Part shown: piece after piece, positions 10,070 to 19,135 of the stretch
Layout: each line of letters begins with the position of its first letter
How positions within the stretch are numbered: the stretch's first letter is position 1
From: Mycolicibacterium lutetiense
Lineage (GTDB): Bacteria > Actinomycetota > Actinomycetes > Mycobacteriales > Mycobacteriaceae
Assembly (NCBI RefSeq): GCF_017876775.1
Contig: NZ_JAGIOP010000002.1
Coordinates: 186,001 to 250,000 of the forward strand
DNA length: 64,000 bases
Direction: 5' to 3'
Made by a program: the position numbers and the translations under genes
Notes under the pieces: generated by a model
Database searches by the model: none
Told to the model about the DNA's origin: nothing
The model's input: only the letters and a program-made list of their open reading frames with translations

Positions 10070-11557
10070 ATGACCGTCCCCAGGACTCTCGACCCACGCA
10101 CCCCGGTACTGATCGGCTACGGCCAGGTCAACCTGCGGGAGGAGAATCCGGACGTCGAGCCGGTCGATCTGATGGTTGCGGCCGCTCGCGAGGCTGCCGA
10201 TCCGCGGGTGCTGGAGATTGTTGACTCGGTACGGATCGTGAACCTGCTGTCCTGGCACTACCGGGATCCGGGTTTGCTTTTGGCTCAACGCATCCGGGCC
10301 GACAAAGCGGCGACGCGCTACACCGGGGTGGGCGGCAACGTCCCGCAGTCGTTGGTGAACGAGGCCTGTCTGGATCTGCAGGGTGGACGGGCCGAGGTGG
10401 TCCTCATCGCGGGCGCCGAGACGTGGCGCACCCGCAGCCGCCTGCGCGCGGCCGGGACCAAACCCGACTGGACGCGTCAGGACGAATCGGTGCCGGAGGC
10501 ACCGGGTGCGCATGACGGTGTGCCGATGGTCGGTGATGCCGAGATCCGGATCAATCTGGACCGTCCGGCCTACGTGTACCCGATGTTCGAACAGGCGCTG
10601 CGCATCGCGGGCGGGGAGACCAGCGAGGAACACCGCAGGCGGATCGGCGAGCTCTGGTCGCGGTTCAGCGCGGTAGCGGCCGACAATCCGCATGCCTGGA
10701 GCCGGGAGGCGGTACCCGCCGAGCAGATCTGGCAGCCGGGCCCGGACAACCGGATGATCAGCTGGCCCTACACCAAGTTGATGAACTCCAACAACATGGT
10801 CAACCAGGGTGCGGTGCTGATCCTGACCACCGTCGAGAAAGCGACGTATCTCCAGATCCCGACCGACCGTTGGGTTTTCCCGTACGCCGGGACGGATTCG
10901 CATGACACTTATGCGATCGGCGAGCGGGCCGAGCTCTACCGGTCACCGGCGATCCGGATCGCCGGGCGCCGGGTGTTGGAGCTGGCCGGAGTGGGTGTCG
11001 ACGACATCGATTTCGTCGATGTGTACTCCTGCTTCCCGTCGGCCGTGCAGGTGGCAGCGGCCGAACTCGGTCTGTCAGTGGCCGACCCAGCCCGGCCGCT
11101 GACGGTCACCGGTGGGTTGACCTTCGCCGGCGGGCCGTGGAACAACTACGTGTCCCATTCGATCGCCACCATGGCCGAGAAACTCGTGGCCAATCCGGGG
11201 ACCCGCGGGTTGATCACCGCCAACGGCGGATATCTCACCAAGCACAGTTTCGGTGTCTACGGCACCGAGCCGCCGTCCCACGAATTCCGTTGGCAGGACG
11301 TGCAGTCCGAGGTGGACGCCGAGCCGACCCGTGCGCTGCAGTTGGACTTCACCGGCATCGGCGAGGTGGAATCGTGGACCACCCCGGTCGGTCGTGACGG
11401 CACCGCGGAGCGGGCCTTCCTGGCGGTGCGGACCCCTGAGGACGGACGAACGCTGGTCCGGATCGTCGACGAGTCTCAGGCGGCGGCGACCATGACCGAG
11501 GACATCGCCGGGGCCGCCGTGCAGGTTCACCCCGACGGCAGCGCGACCCTGCTCTGA
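10070..11557 (+). CDS. Thiolase-like protein type 1 (TLP1-like), catalytic residues missing
   Basis: This 495-residue protein has the thiolase fold plus an extra C-terminal domain, as in the mycobacterial thiolase-like type 1 proteins, and matches Rv1867 by position. Key motifs are altered. Where thiolases have the nucleophile Cys (NxxCxSG) the protein reads GVGGNVPQSLVNEA. Where the late CxG motif is expected it reads TANGGYLTKHS. A His remains in GGPWNNYVSHS. It may therefore bind CoA thioesters without classical thiolase catalysis. GTG at 10064 is an alternative start. Its last 31 bases overlap the end of the convergent ATPase gene. Confidence 0.8.
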   Translation: MTVPRTLDPRTPVLIGYGQVNLREENPDVEPVDLMVAAAREAADPRVLEIVDSVRIVNLLSWHYRDPGLLLAQRIRADKAATRYTGVGGNVPQSLVNEACLDLQGGRAEVVLIAGAETWRTRSRLRAAGTKPDWTRQDESVPEAPGAHDGVPMVGDAEIRINLDRPAYVYPMFEQALRIAGGETSEEHRRRIGELWSRFSAVAADNPHAWSREAVPAEQIWQPGPDNRMISWPYTKLMNSNNMVNQGAVLILTTVEKATYLQIPTDRWVFPYAGTDSHDTYAIGERAELYRSPAIRIAGRRVLELAGVGVDDIDFVDVYSCFPSAVQVAAAELGLSVADPARPLTVTGGLTFAGGPWNNYVSHSIATMAEKLVANPGTRGLITANGGYLTKHSFGVYGTEPPSHEFRWQDVQSEVDAEPTRALQLDFTGIGEVESWTTPVGRDGTAERAFLAVRTPEDGRTLVRIVDESQAAATMTEDIAGAAVQVHPDGSATLL

Positions 11558-14500
11558 GCGGCCAGGGCCAGCACTTCGTCAGTGGTCGGAGGGCTGGGCG
11601 GATGGTGTGACAGGCACCAGGGCGTCTGGATCTTGTGAAAGGCGTTGCCTTCCAGTGCCAGATAGAACTGGCCTGAGCGCAGCTTGCTGATGTCGGGTAC
11701 GTGGCCACCCTTCACCCGGGCCATCTCCCGGGCCACCGCGATCTGGGCGGGGGAGTTCAGCAGACCGTAGAACTGGGTGGTGGCGTTACCCGGGATGTGG
11801 TTGTGCAGACCGCGCGGGGACTGCGTGGCGAACACCAGTCCGAGCCCATACTTTCGGGCCTGCGAGGACAGCGCCAGGGTGCTGTGTGTGGAGGCGGTCG
11901 TATGGCTGGACGGTGCGAAGTTCTGCGCCTCGTCCATCACCAGCAACCCGCCCAACGGCCGGTCCGCGGCCGGGTTCCGCTTGATCCAGGCGAACAGCGC
12001 CATCTGCAACTGGTTGACGAATCCTTCGCGCTGTTGATCGCTGGTCAGACCGACCATGCTGATCACCGATACCCGCGCCCGGTAGCCCGGCGACGGTGTC
12101 AGCAGGACCCCCGGGTCGGCGGCGGTCCCGGTGCCACCGAACAGCGGATCATTGACGGTCGCCGCGCGCAGGTTCTGGGCCAGCTCGGCGGCGAGCTTCT
12201 GTGCCCCGCCCAATGCGCTGACGTCGGCGGGCAGATGGTCGAGCAGATCGATGAAACCGCCCAGGGACACCGAGGGGCCGGCCCCGTAGAACCGCAGCGC
12301 CTCGCGCAGCACCGCGCGGGACCGCTCGGCCTTGGCGGTGTTGCCGGCGATCAGGGCTCGGGGTTCCAGTGCGGCGACGGCGGATTCGACGGCGTCGGAG
12401 AACTCGTCGTCGTCATCGATGACGCTGGCGAAGTCGGGGAGCGGCTGGAAGGACAGCGGGCGGCCGGTCGACCGGCCCGGCGTCCACACCACCACTTCGG
12501 CGTTGTCGAAATACGCGTCGGCCCGTTCGTCGTCGGCCGGGTTCCATCCCGGCGGATTCTCGGGCCAGCGCGCGCCCAGCCGGGACAGGTCGTTGTTCGG
12601 GTCCAGCACGATCGACGACACGCCTCGCAGCGCGCACTCCTCGACCAGCCGCCGGATCAGCACGGTCTTGCCCGACCCGGAGCCGGCGAAGATCGCGGTG
12701 TGTTTGCGTAGTGCGGCCAGGTCGACCGAGACTGGGCGCCCGCCGGGGCTTTCCAGACCCAGGGTCACAGCGGTGGGCGAATGCTCGATCACCGGTGCCG
12801 GCGGCTGAATACGTATCGGCCCGGTGGCGAGTTCGGCCTCCACGTCGATCTGGGCCGGCGGCGGCGGGTCACCCGCGATGTCCCCGAGGGCGGCACGCAG
12901 CCAGCCGATCCCGTGGGCCGGGCGGCGGCGGCGCAGCCATTCGGGTAGGTCGGGGTGATTGTCGTCGATGAGGTCGCGCAGCGCCGTCATCGTGCGCACG
13001 TCGTCCTCGGTCATCGGCAGCACCCGGCCGCCGGCGGCCTCGAACTCGGCCATCATCACCGCGGTTTTGGCGCCCTTGGGCCACGCGGTGTTGCGCAGCA
13101 GGAACAGCTGCCGCCGGTCCGCGTTGAAACCCGTTGCTTCCCAGGCTTTTCGGATCCTGTTCTGCACGGCCACGGCATTGCCGGACGAGATGGCGCGAAA
13201 TGCCCAGTGCCGCTCGTCGTCGGTGGCGGCGTCGAGGGTCTGGCGTAGCCGCCCGTGCAGCACCACGCGTTGGCCCGGGAGCGGATCGGGACGAAACGCT
13301 TGCCCGGCCTCGCCGAGTTCGGTGATCCACGCGTCCAGCGCCGCCGACAGCAGCCCGGGCATGGTGATGTCCTCGCCGTCGGGGTCGAGCGCGGCAACCG
13401 TCACCGCGCGACGGCGGTAATCGGCGAAGCGGCGGTCCAGTTCGCCCGTGTCGCCGGGTGCGCCGTGGCCCCCGGTGGGGTCCTGGACGTCCACCTGGGC
13501 GGTCAGTTGGGACAGTTCTTCGACGGTGTCGTGTTCCAGGCAGCGGCGGATATGGGTGTCGACGCGCTTGAGCAGCTGACGCGGCGTGTACTGGGTGGCC
13601 TCCTCGAACGCCGACGGCAGGATCGGCCAGCTCGCGTACGGCGCGGTGAACCCGATCGAGGCGTAGCTGGCGGTGAACCGGCGTTCCAGGATGGCGCGGC
13701 CGACGTCGGGCGTCGGCAGGCCCTGCAACAGCGCGGTGGTGCGGAACCTGTCCTGCACGGTGGCGGTGGCGCGGTCCTGGATCGCCTCCCACGCCGCGGG
13801 CAGACAGGCCACCACGCCGACGGTTCGGCGCATGGTCTGCCGGATCGACATCAGGCCGTGCGCGATGTGCTCGAGGTCGCCGTTCCCCGGCTCGGCGCCT
13901 GCGGTGTCGGTGCGTTCGGTCGACTGGGCGAGCAGCGTGTCGATCTGGTCGAGGGCGAGAACCGAGGGCCCGGCCAGGGCGATCAGCCGAGAGATGTCGC
14001 GGACCGATTCCTGCGCGGTGAGCGTCGGCGCGGGCAATCCCCAGGCTTCCCGTTCGCCGCTGCCGGTCAGGAACGCTTCGCCGACGTCCTGCAGCTCGAG
14101 GTCTCCGGAGCCCAGCAGGACGAGCGCGCGCAGGGTGTGGTGTGCACGTTTGACGGTGTGGCGGTGGACCTTGTGCAGCGCGTTGACGAAGTCGCTGAGG
14201 ATCTCGGGCGTCAGGTCGTCGTCGCCGATCACGGCCCGGCGGTTGGCCCGGGAGATGTGGGCGACCGAGGACAGTTCCCACAGCAGGTCTTTGAGTTGGG
14301 TCTCGCGCTCGCTGCCGGGCCGGCCCAGGCTTTCCAGGATGCCGGCACGGGCGGACTGCCAGAAGCTGGCCGCATCGAGCAGTTCGACCAGGAAAAAGTA
14401 TCCACCCCCGGTCTGCACCTGCTCGCGGACCTGACCGAGGAGGTGGGTCTTGCCGGATCCGGCCGGGCCGCGCACCACCACGCCCAACGGGCTGGAGTCG

Positions 14501-14661
14501 GTTTCCCGTTCGGCATCGCCGAAGGCCGCCATCACATCGGCCATCGGCCGGTCGTGCATCCCGCGGACGTGCAGCGCGCCCTGTGAATGCCACAGATCGT
14601 CGGCGGTCGGCGCCCAGGTCAGGCGAAGCGCACTGAGCGCTTCGCGGTGCTGTAACTCCAT
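11527..14661 (-). CDS. Two-P-loop ATPase: N-terminal AAA-type plus C-terminal HerA/FtsK-like domain
   Basis: A 1044-residue cytoplasmic protein with two nucleotide-binding sites. The first P-loop, GPAGSGKTHLL, is at residues 65-75, with a Walker B-like VLALDQIDTLL near 232; this half (about 50-400) resembles Orc1/Cdc6- or STAND-type AAA modules. The second P-loop, AGSGSGKTVLIRRL, is near 656, followed by VLDPNNDLSRLG and the Walker B LLVMDEAQNFAPS near 905 and a sensor-like FATQSPRGL, as in HerA/DUF87 DNA translocases. The ATG overlaps the stop of the upstream winged-helix gene (ATGA), so the pair is an operon. The likely role is DNA loading or translocation; the pathway (defence, repair or segregation) is unknown. 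Confidence 0.85.
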   Translation of the reverse strand: MELQHREALSALRLTWAPTADDLWHSQGALHVRGMHDRPMADVMAAFGDAERETDSSPLGVVVRGPAGSGKTHLLGQVREQVQTGGGYFFLVELLDAASFWQSARAGILESLGRPGSERETQLKDLLWELSSVAHISRANRRAVIGDDDLTPEILSDFVNALHKVHRHTVKRAHHTLRALVLLGSGDLELQDVGEAFLTGSGEREAWGLPAPTLTAQESVRDISRLIALAGPSVLALDQIDTLLAQSTERTDTAGAEPGNGDLEHIAHGLMSIRQTMRRTVGVVACLPAAWEAIQDRATATVQDRFRTTALLQGLPTPDVGRAILERRFTASYASIGFTAPYASWPILPSAFEEATQYTPRQLLKRVDTHIRRCLEHDTVEELSQLTAQVDVQDPTGGHGAPGDTGELDRRFADYRRRAVTVAALDPDGEDITMPGLLSAALDAWITELGEAGQAFRPDPLPGQRVVLHGRLRQTLDAATDDERHWAFRAISSGNAVAVQNRIRKAWEATGFNADRRQLFLLRNTAWPKGAKTAVMMAEFEAAGGRVLPMTEDDVRTMTALRDLIDDNHPDLPEWLRRRRPAHGIGWLRAALGDIAGDPPPPAQIDVEAELATGPIRIQPPAPVIEHSPTAVTLGLESPGGRPVSVDLAALRKHTAIFAGSGSGKTVLIRRLVEECALRGVSSIVLDPNNDLSRLGARWPENPPGWNPADDERADAYFDNAEVVVWTPGRSTGRPLSFQPLPDFASVIDDDDEFSDAVESAVAALEPRALIAGNTAKAERSRAVLREALRFYGAGPSVSLGGFIDLLDHLPADVSALGGAQKLAAELAQNLRAATVNDPLFGGTGTAADPGVLLTPSPGYRARVSVISMVGLTSDQQREGFVNQLQMALFAWIKRNPAADRPLGGLLVMDEAQNFAPSSHTTASTHSTLALSSQARKYGLGLVFATQSPRGLHNHIPGNATTQFYGLLNSPAQIAVAREMARVKGGHVPDISKLRSGQFYLALEGNAFHKIQTPWCLSHHPPSPPTTDEVLALAAQSRVALPSG

Positions 14662-15296
14662 CAGGACTCGATCGCGATCAGGTGTTTGTTCTGGTTGCCT
14701 ATCTCCACCGCGGCGTCGCGGTCGGCGGGGGTGAGCACCTTCTGGTTCTCCTCGGGGATCAGGCTGACGCCGGGTTGCTGGTAAAGGCTGATCAGCGCGG
14801 CGTCGACGGTAGGTCGGGGCAGCCCGGGCACGGCCTGACGGAGGTGCAGCAGACTGACCCAACCGCCGGGCCGGGTGGTCAGCCCGGCATAGGCGGTGCG
14901 CAACTGGACTTCGGGGGCCTGGTCGGTGTCTTGGTCGGGCGGCACCTCGGCAGGCAGGAAGACGTCGGCGGGAACCAGGTCGGCGTGTTCGAAATAGCGG
15001 TGCAGCGCACCCAGCAGCGTGTAGAGGGCCTTGCCCTGTCCGGTGGACCGGGCCGGCGCGCCCGCACCGAACAGGGAACGGCACAGCGCCCACCCAGCGT
15101 CGGTGAGTTCGTGGACGAGAGGGCGGGTGCCGGTGGACTCGATCAGGCCCAACCGGTTGAGCCGGTCGCGCTTGGGTTTGTCGAGTTTGGGCCCGAGGCG
15201 CTCCAGCTGAGCGTTGGGCACCGGGCGGGACTCGGCCATCAATACCAGCAGGACGGCCTGCTCGGTACCGGTCAGCTCGTCGGGCGTGACATTCAC
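14661..15296 (-). CDS. Winged-helix-like partner protein of the HerA-like ATPase
   Basis: A 211-residue protein. Residues 1-70 (ELTGTEQAVLLVLMAES, QLERLGPKLDKPKRDRLNRLGLIES) read as a winged-helix DNA-binding domain. A second helical module at residues 120-190 (GLTTRPGGWVSLLHLRQAV, VDAALISLYQQPGVSLIPEENQ) may be another winged helix. The GTG start at 15296 has an AGGAAGG ribosome site; a longer frame begins at 15332. The stop overlaps the ATPase start by four bases, so the two products are probably made in fixed ratio and may act as one complex. No named family was recognised. Confidence 0.7.
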   Translation of the reverse strand: MNVTPDELTGTEQAVLLVLMAESRPVPNAQLERLGPKLDKPKRDRLNRLGLIESTGTRPLVHELTDAGWALCRSLFGAGAPARSTGQGKALYTLLGALHRYFEHADLVPADVFLPAEVPPDQDTDQAPEVQLRTAYAGLTTRPGGWVSLLHLRQAVPGLPRPTVDAALISLYQQPGVSLIPEENQKVLTPADRDAAVEIGNQNKHLIAIES

Positions 15297-15447
15297 CGGA
15301 TGCTCACCTTCCTGCCGTCGTGGATGTGGCACGCGGGCGGCGTGATGCCGGCACGTGTCTCATGCACGTTAGCGTGTACCAGTGACCGCGCGAGAATGTC
15401 GTTGTGCTGCACGGCATTCGCCCACGCGGGCGATGTGCGGCTCGCAG

Positions 15448-16674
15448 CTATCCGACTGACAGTGGCTGTGCCGGATCGGCGATGCGTTCCGGGTCGACCG
15501 GCGCCGCTGACCGGATCAGCGCCTTGACGTCGTCAAGGACATCCCACACGTTGACGTTCATTCCCGCCAGAACGCGGTTGTCGGCGTCGAGCCAGAAGGC
15601 CACGAATTCGCGTCCAGCAACGTCACCGCGGAACACCATCCGCTGATACTCGGGGGCGTGGCCCACGTATTCCATGCCGAGGTCGTACTGATCGGTGAAG
15701 AAATAGGGCAGTTCGGCATATTCAGCGTGCTTGCCCAGCATCCCCGCCGCCGCCACCGCGGGCTGCTTGAGTGCGTTGGCCCAGTGCTCGGTGCGGATTC
15801 GTGTCCCGAAGAAAGGGTGTTGTGCGGCGGCGATGTCGCCGACGGCATAGATGTCGGGATCGCTGCTGCGCAACGATGCGTCGACGAGCACTCCACCGTT
15901 TCCGGTGGCCAGGCCGGCGTTCTCGGCGAGTCCGATGTTCGGTGCGGCGCCCACGGCGATCAGTACCGCGTCGGCGGCGACGATGGAGCCGTCCCCGAGT
16001 CGGAGTCCGGTGGCGGTGCCGTGCTCGGTGGTGATCTCCTGCACCGACTGGTCCAGGCGCAGGTCGACCCCGTGCTCACGGTGCAGTTGGGCGAACACCT
16101 CACCCACCTCGGCGCCCAGGGCGGCCAGCAGCGGTAGGTGTGCGGCCTCGACGACCGTGACGTTCACATCGCGCCCACGTGCGCCGGCGGCGACCTCCAG
16201 CCCGATCCATCCACCGCCCACGATGGCCAGCGTGGAACCAGGGGTCAGCGCCGCGCTCAGGGCCGCGGCGTCGTCGAACGTCCGCAGATAGTGCACCCCC
16301 GCGGCGTCGGATCCCGGGATCGATGGCCGGCGTGACGAGGATCCGGTGGCCAGCAGCAGTTTGTCGTAGCCGACGGTGGTGCCGTCGGGTAGCGCCAGCG
16401 TGTGCGCGGCGGCGTCGACGGCGGTGACCTCGGTTCCCAGCCTCAGGTCGACGTTGCGGTCGCGGTACCAGGCCGCTGGATCGACCGTGAAGTCGTCGAG
16501 TTTCTTCTTGCCGGCCAGGTACTCCTTGGACAGCGGCGGACGTTCGTAGGGCAGGTGGTCCTCGGCGCTGAACAGCACGACATGGCCGTCAAAGTCGTTG
16601 TCCCGCAGTGCTTCAGCTGCTTTGGCGCCGGCCAGGCCGCCGCCGATGATCGCAATTGTGGGCGACGTTGTCAT
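15448..16674 (-). CDS. FAD-dependent NAD(P)H:ferredoxin/rubredoxin-type reductase
   Basis: The protein (408 aa) has two Rossmann folds: the FAD site IAIIGGGLAGAKAAEAL at the N-terminus and the NAD(P)H site LAIVGGGWIGLEVA near residue 147, with the second FAD motif SDPDIYAVGDIAAA. These belong to the pyridine nucleotide-disulphide oxidoreductase family of ferredoxin or rubredoxin reductases. It would pass electrons to a small redox partner such as a ferredoxin for P450s or desaturases; none is adjacent. Position and length fit Rv1869c. Confidence 0.85.
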   Translation of the reverse strand: MTTSPTIAIIGGGLAGAKAAEALRDNDFDGHVVLFSAEDHLPYERPPLSKEYLAGKKKLDDFTVDPAAWYRDRNVDLRLGTEVTAVDAAAHTLALPDGTTVGYDKLLLATGSSSRRPSIPGSDAAGVHYLRTFDDAAALSAALTPGSTLAIVGGGWIGLEVAAGARGRDVNVTVVEAAHLPLLAALGAEVGEVFAQLHREHGVDLRLDQSVQEITTEHGTATGLRLGDGSIVAADAVLIAVGAAPNIGLAENAGLATGNGGVLVDASLRSSDPDIYAVGDIAAAQHPFFGTRIRTEHWANALKQPAVAAAGMLGKHAEYAELPYFFTDQYDLGMEYVGHAPEYQRMVFRGDVAGREFVAFWLDADNRVLAGMNVNVWDVLDDVKALIRSAAPVDPERIADPAQPLSVG

Positions 16675-16718
16675 ACCGATCCAGCCTACTCGCCTGAGCT
16701 ACCGCACATCTGTGATCG

Positions 16719-17294
16719 CTAGGGGACGTCGGTGTAGTGCAGGGTGTAGCCCTCGGTGGAGAAGGTGAAACCTCGGCCCGTCGCCTCCCGTACACAGGAC
16801 ACCCCGGACTGCTCCTGAACGTTGCAGCGGAATCCCGCTACCGCGAGCGCCTTGCCGAACGGCAGCACGACTGCGGCCGATTGGGCGAAATCCGGCTGTG
16901 CCAGGTTGGCGAAATGCGCGTCGGTGTCGCGGTCGAGGACCAGCGCATTCGGTGCTGCGGAACCGCCGGTCGCATCGGGCACGGTTTCGGGGGCGCCCGT
17001 CACGCTCATCGCCGAGGTGCCGCCCGCCGGTTGGCAGCCGGCACGGTCGCGGGGCAGGATCGCACACTGCCAGCTCCCGCTCGGGGTGCTGAAGTAATAG
17101 GCCTTGCGACCGTTGACCTCGATGGCGTAGTCGGCGGCATCGACCAGGTTTGCGGTACCGAACTGGGGTCGCGGTGTGGTGGTGCTCGTGGGCGGCGGCC
17201 CGGCGGCATCGTCGGTGTTGACGACAGTTCCTGACGCGCATCCGGTGAGCGCAGCAGCAGCGGCGGCGGCGACTACGACGAGGCAAGCCTTCAC
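16719..17294 (-). CDS. Probable lipoprotein
   Basis: A 191-residue exported protein. The N-terminus MKACLVVVAAAAAAALTGC (initiated by GTG at 17294) is a lipoprotein signal peptide with lipobox LTGC, so the Cys near residue 20 would be lipidated. The mature part has two Cys pairs (WQCAILPRDRAGCQP and FRCNVQEQSGVSC) likely to form disulphides, and no known catalytic motif. Similar small secreted proteins are common in mycobacteria. It diverges from the DUF998 gene across 55 bases. The function is unknown. Confidence 0.75.
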   Translation of the reverse strand: MKACLVVVAAAAAAALTGCASGTVVNTDDAAGPPPTSTTTPRPQFGTANLVDAADYAIEVNGRKAYYFSTPSGSWQCAILPRDRAGCQPAGGTSAMSVTGAPETVPDATGGSAAPNALVLDRDTDAHFANLAQPDFAQSAAVVLPFGKALAVAGFRCNVQEQSGVSCVREATGRGFTFSTEGYTLHYTDVP

Positions 17295-17349
17295 GACGCA
17301 AGACCCTAGCCAACGGTCGCGGAGACCGGAACGGTAGCGTCGACTTTCT

Positions 17350-18036
17350 GTGACCTCCGACGCGCGCCCGGCAGCTGCCCGGGTCACCTCGGCCCTGCTG
17401 ACCGCCGGCGTGGCGGCCGGCCTGTTGCTCACTGCGGTTTCATACACCCTGGTGTTCACCCGCTCTGGCTTCGACCTGACCCGGCACGCCAATTCGATGC
17501 TCGTCCTTGGGGATTGGGGCTGGATTCAGTCGGTCGACTTCGTGGTCTGCGGCTTGCTGCTGATCGCATTCGGGGCCGGGGTCTGGCGGGTGGCCGCCGG
17601 CATCCGGTCGGGCCGCATCGCGGCGGTGTGTGTGGCGCTCTACGGCCTGCTGGCCGGTGTCGTGGCGGGGCTGAACCCGACCGATCCGGGGTCCGGGTTT
17701 CCGCCGGGCCGTTCCGGGGTCGAAGAAGCGAGTACCTCGGCGACGATTCACGGCGTGGCCGGCGGACTTGGCTTCCTGGCCATGACCTGCGGATGTTTCG
17801 TGTTGGCAAGGTATTTCGCACACATCGGCGATCGGGTGTGGGCGGCGATGTCGGCGGCGATCGGGGTCGCGATCCTGGCGGTCCTCGCCTACATGGGCGC
17901 CAGTGCCGGTGCGCAGACCGAGACCTTCAACTACGTGCCGACCTGGGTGGTCGGCACGGTGCTGTGGCTGTATGTCGCGGGTGTGGCCGCGCGGCTGCTG
18001 CGCTCACATCGCGACGCATACGTCGGCGCCCAGTAG
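17350..18036 (+). CDS. DUF998-family membrane protein
   Basis: A 228-residue protein with about six hydrophobic helices (for example VTSALLTAGVAAGLLLTAVS, FVVCGLLLIAFGAGVWRVA, GVAGGLGFLAMTCGCFVLAR). The loop LNPTDPGSGFPPG followed by a conserved IHG fits DUF998 proteins, which have no settled function. The start is GTG at 17350. Its last 33 bases overlap the convergent small membrane protein gene. Confidence 0.75.
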   Translation: MTSDARPAAARVTSALLTAGVAAGLLLTAVSYTLVFTRSGFDLTRHANSMLVLGDWGWIQSVDFVVCGLLLIAFGAGVWRVAAGIRSGRIAAVCVALYGLLAGVVAGLNPTDPGSGFPPGRSGVEEASTSATIHGVAGGLGFLAMTCGCFVLARYFAHIGDRVWAAMSAAIGVAILAVLAYMGASAGAQTETFNYVPTWVVGTVLWLYVAGVAARLLRSHRDAYVGAQ

Positions 18037-18255
18037 CAGCACCGGCCACAACAGCGTCACCTGGCCGAAGGCCACCAGATCGGCGCCGGCCGGAAATTTG
18101 GTCAGCAGGCTCGCCTCGATCAGCTGCACCTGTTCGGGATGGAAGAACGTCCAGACCAGTCCGATCACCAGGTAGGGCAGAGACAGCCACATCAACGTCT
18201 CGAGCATCTGCTCGACACTCACCCGGTGGCCCAGGATCCGGCGAATCCGGTTCAT
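18004..18255 (-). CDS. Small membrane protein (paralogue of the 19136-19360 product)
   Basis: An 83-residue protein with a basic N-terminus (MNRIRRILGHRVS), a first membrane segment (LSLPYLVIGLVWTFF) and a second (VTLLWPVLLLGADVCVAM). It shares the layout RxILG...LPYLxIGLxW...WPVLLxxxxVC with the small protein encoded just upstream of the MpaB gene. The start overlaps the MpaB stop by ATGA, so it is the last gene of a three-gene operon. It may be a membrane partner of the oxygenase. Confidence 0.75.
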   Translation of the reverse strand: MNRIRRILGHRVSVEQMLETLMWLSLPYLVIGLVWTFFHPEQVQLIEASLLTKFPAGADLVAFGQVTLLWPVLLLGADVCVAM

Positions 18256-19121
18256 CAGATCAGCGCCTTGTCGGCCGCCATCCGCCGGCGCACGTCGGCC
18301 AGCAGGAGGTAACTGCCGCCCTGGCGGATGAACACCGGCAGGAACCGGTTGCCGAATGCCACGGCCAGGAACAGCCATTCGAACAGTCGCTGTCGGCCCG
18401 GGCCCCAACCGAAGCCGACGGCGTCCCGGAATATCGGCGCCAGAAACCCGGTGGTCAGGAATTTCAGCAGCGGCCGGAACGGAATCCGCAGCAGCGGGTT
18501 GATCATCCGCAGATCCACCAGGTCGTGCAGATACCGCCTGACGACGTCGTCCATCTGGACCCGCTCACACGCGGTATCCCAATAGGTGTCGAAATCGCCC
18601 CGTGTGGGCGGCCACTGCTGCTCGCTGACCTGCAGGGTGGTGCCCAGCGTGGCGGCGGACTGGTAGAACTGCTCGGCCTGCGCGTCGGTCATCCGACCGC
18701 GCAGCAGTTGATAGACATCCTCGAGCCCGACGAACAGGCAGGCCGCCACCCACATCTGCAGGTCGCGGTCGAAGGCGTTGTACTGCACGGGACTTGCCGG
18801 CCCGGACCGGACCTGCCGGTGAGCCGCGTCGACGGCATCGCGGAACGCCGCTCGGTCCTCGGCGTTGCCGAGGATCGCGACCGCCAGGTAGCTCAGGGTG
18901 GTGCGGGCGCGTTTCCACGGATGCTTGAGCAGATTGCCGGAATCCACCGTGCTCTCCACGACGCCGTAGCCGACGCCGGGCGCGGACAGCTGCATGATCA
19001 CGTTGGCCGCGCCGGCAGCGAAACCCCAGAGGTCCATCGCATCGGCAATGGTGACGTCGTCGTCGGACCAGCGCGAGGTGCGCCGGGCGATCGAGATCCG
19101 GTTGGGGGAGGTGGAGTTCAT
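18255..19121 (-). CDS. MpaB-family (DUF2236) oxygenase
   Basis: The protein (288 aa) belongs to the DUF2236 family, which includes the fungal MpaB oxygenase and the rubber-cleaving Lcp; these are haem or iron proteins that act on hydrophobic compounds. The region LWGFAAGAANVIMQLSAPGVGYGVVES followed by HPWKRARTTLSYL is typical of the family's N-terminal half. The His residues likely to bind metal include HPWKR. The ATG at 19121 is 14 bases after the upstream small membrane gene, and the stop overlaps the next. The substrate is unknown. Confidence 0.8.
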   Translation of the reverse strand: MNSTSPNRISIARRTSRWSDDDVTIADAMDLWGFAAGAANVIMQLSAPGVGYGVVESTVDSGNLLKHPWKRARTTLSYLAVAILGNAEDRAAFRDAVDAAHRQVRSGPASPVQYNAFDRDLQMWVAACLFVGLEDVYQLLRGRMTDAQAEQFYQSAATLGTTLQVSEQQWPPTRGDFDTYWDTACERVQMDDVVRRYLHDLVDLRMINPLLRIPFRPLLKFLTTGFLAPIFRDAVGFGWGPGRQRLFEWLFLAVAFGNRFLPVFIRQGGSYLLLADVRRRMAADKALI

Positions 19122-19135
19122 CTGCAGCCGCCCCG

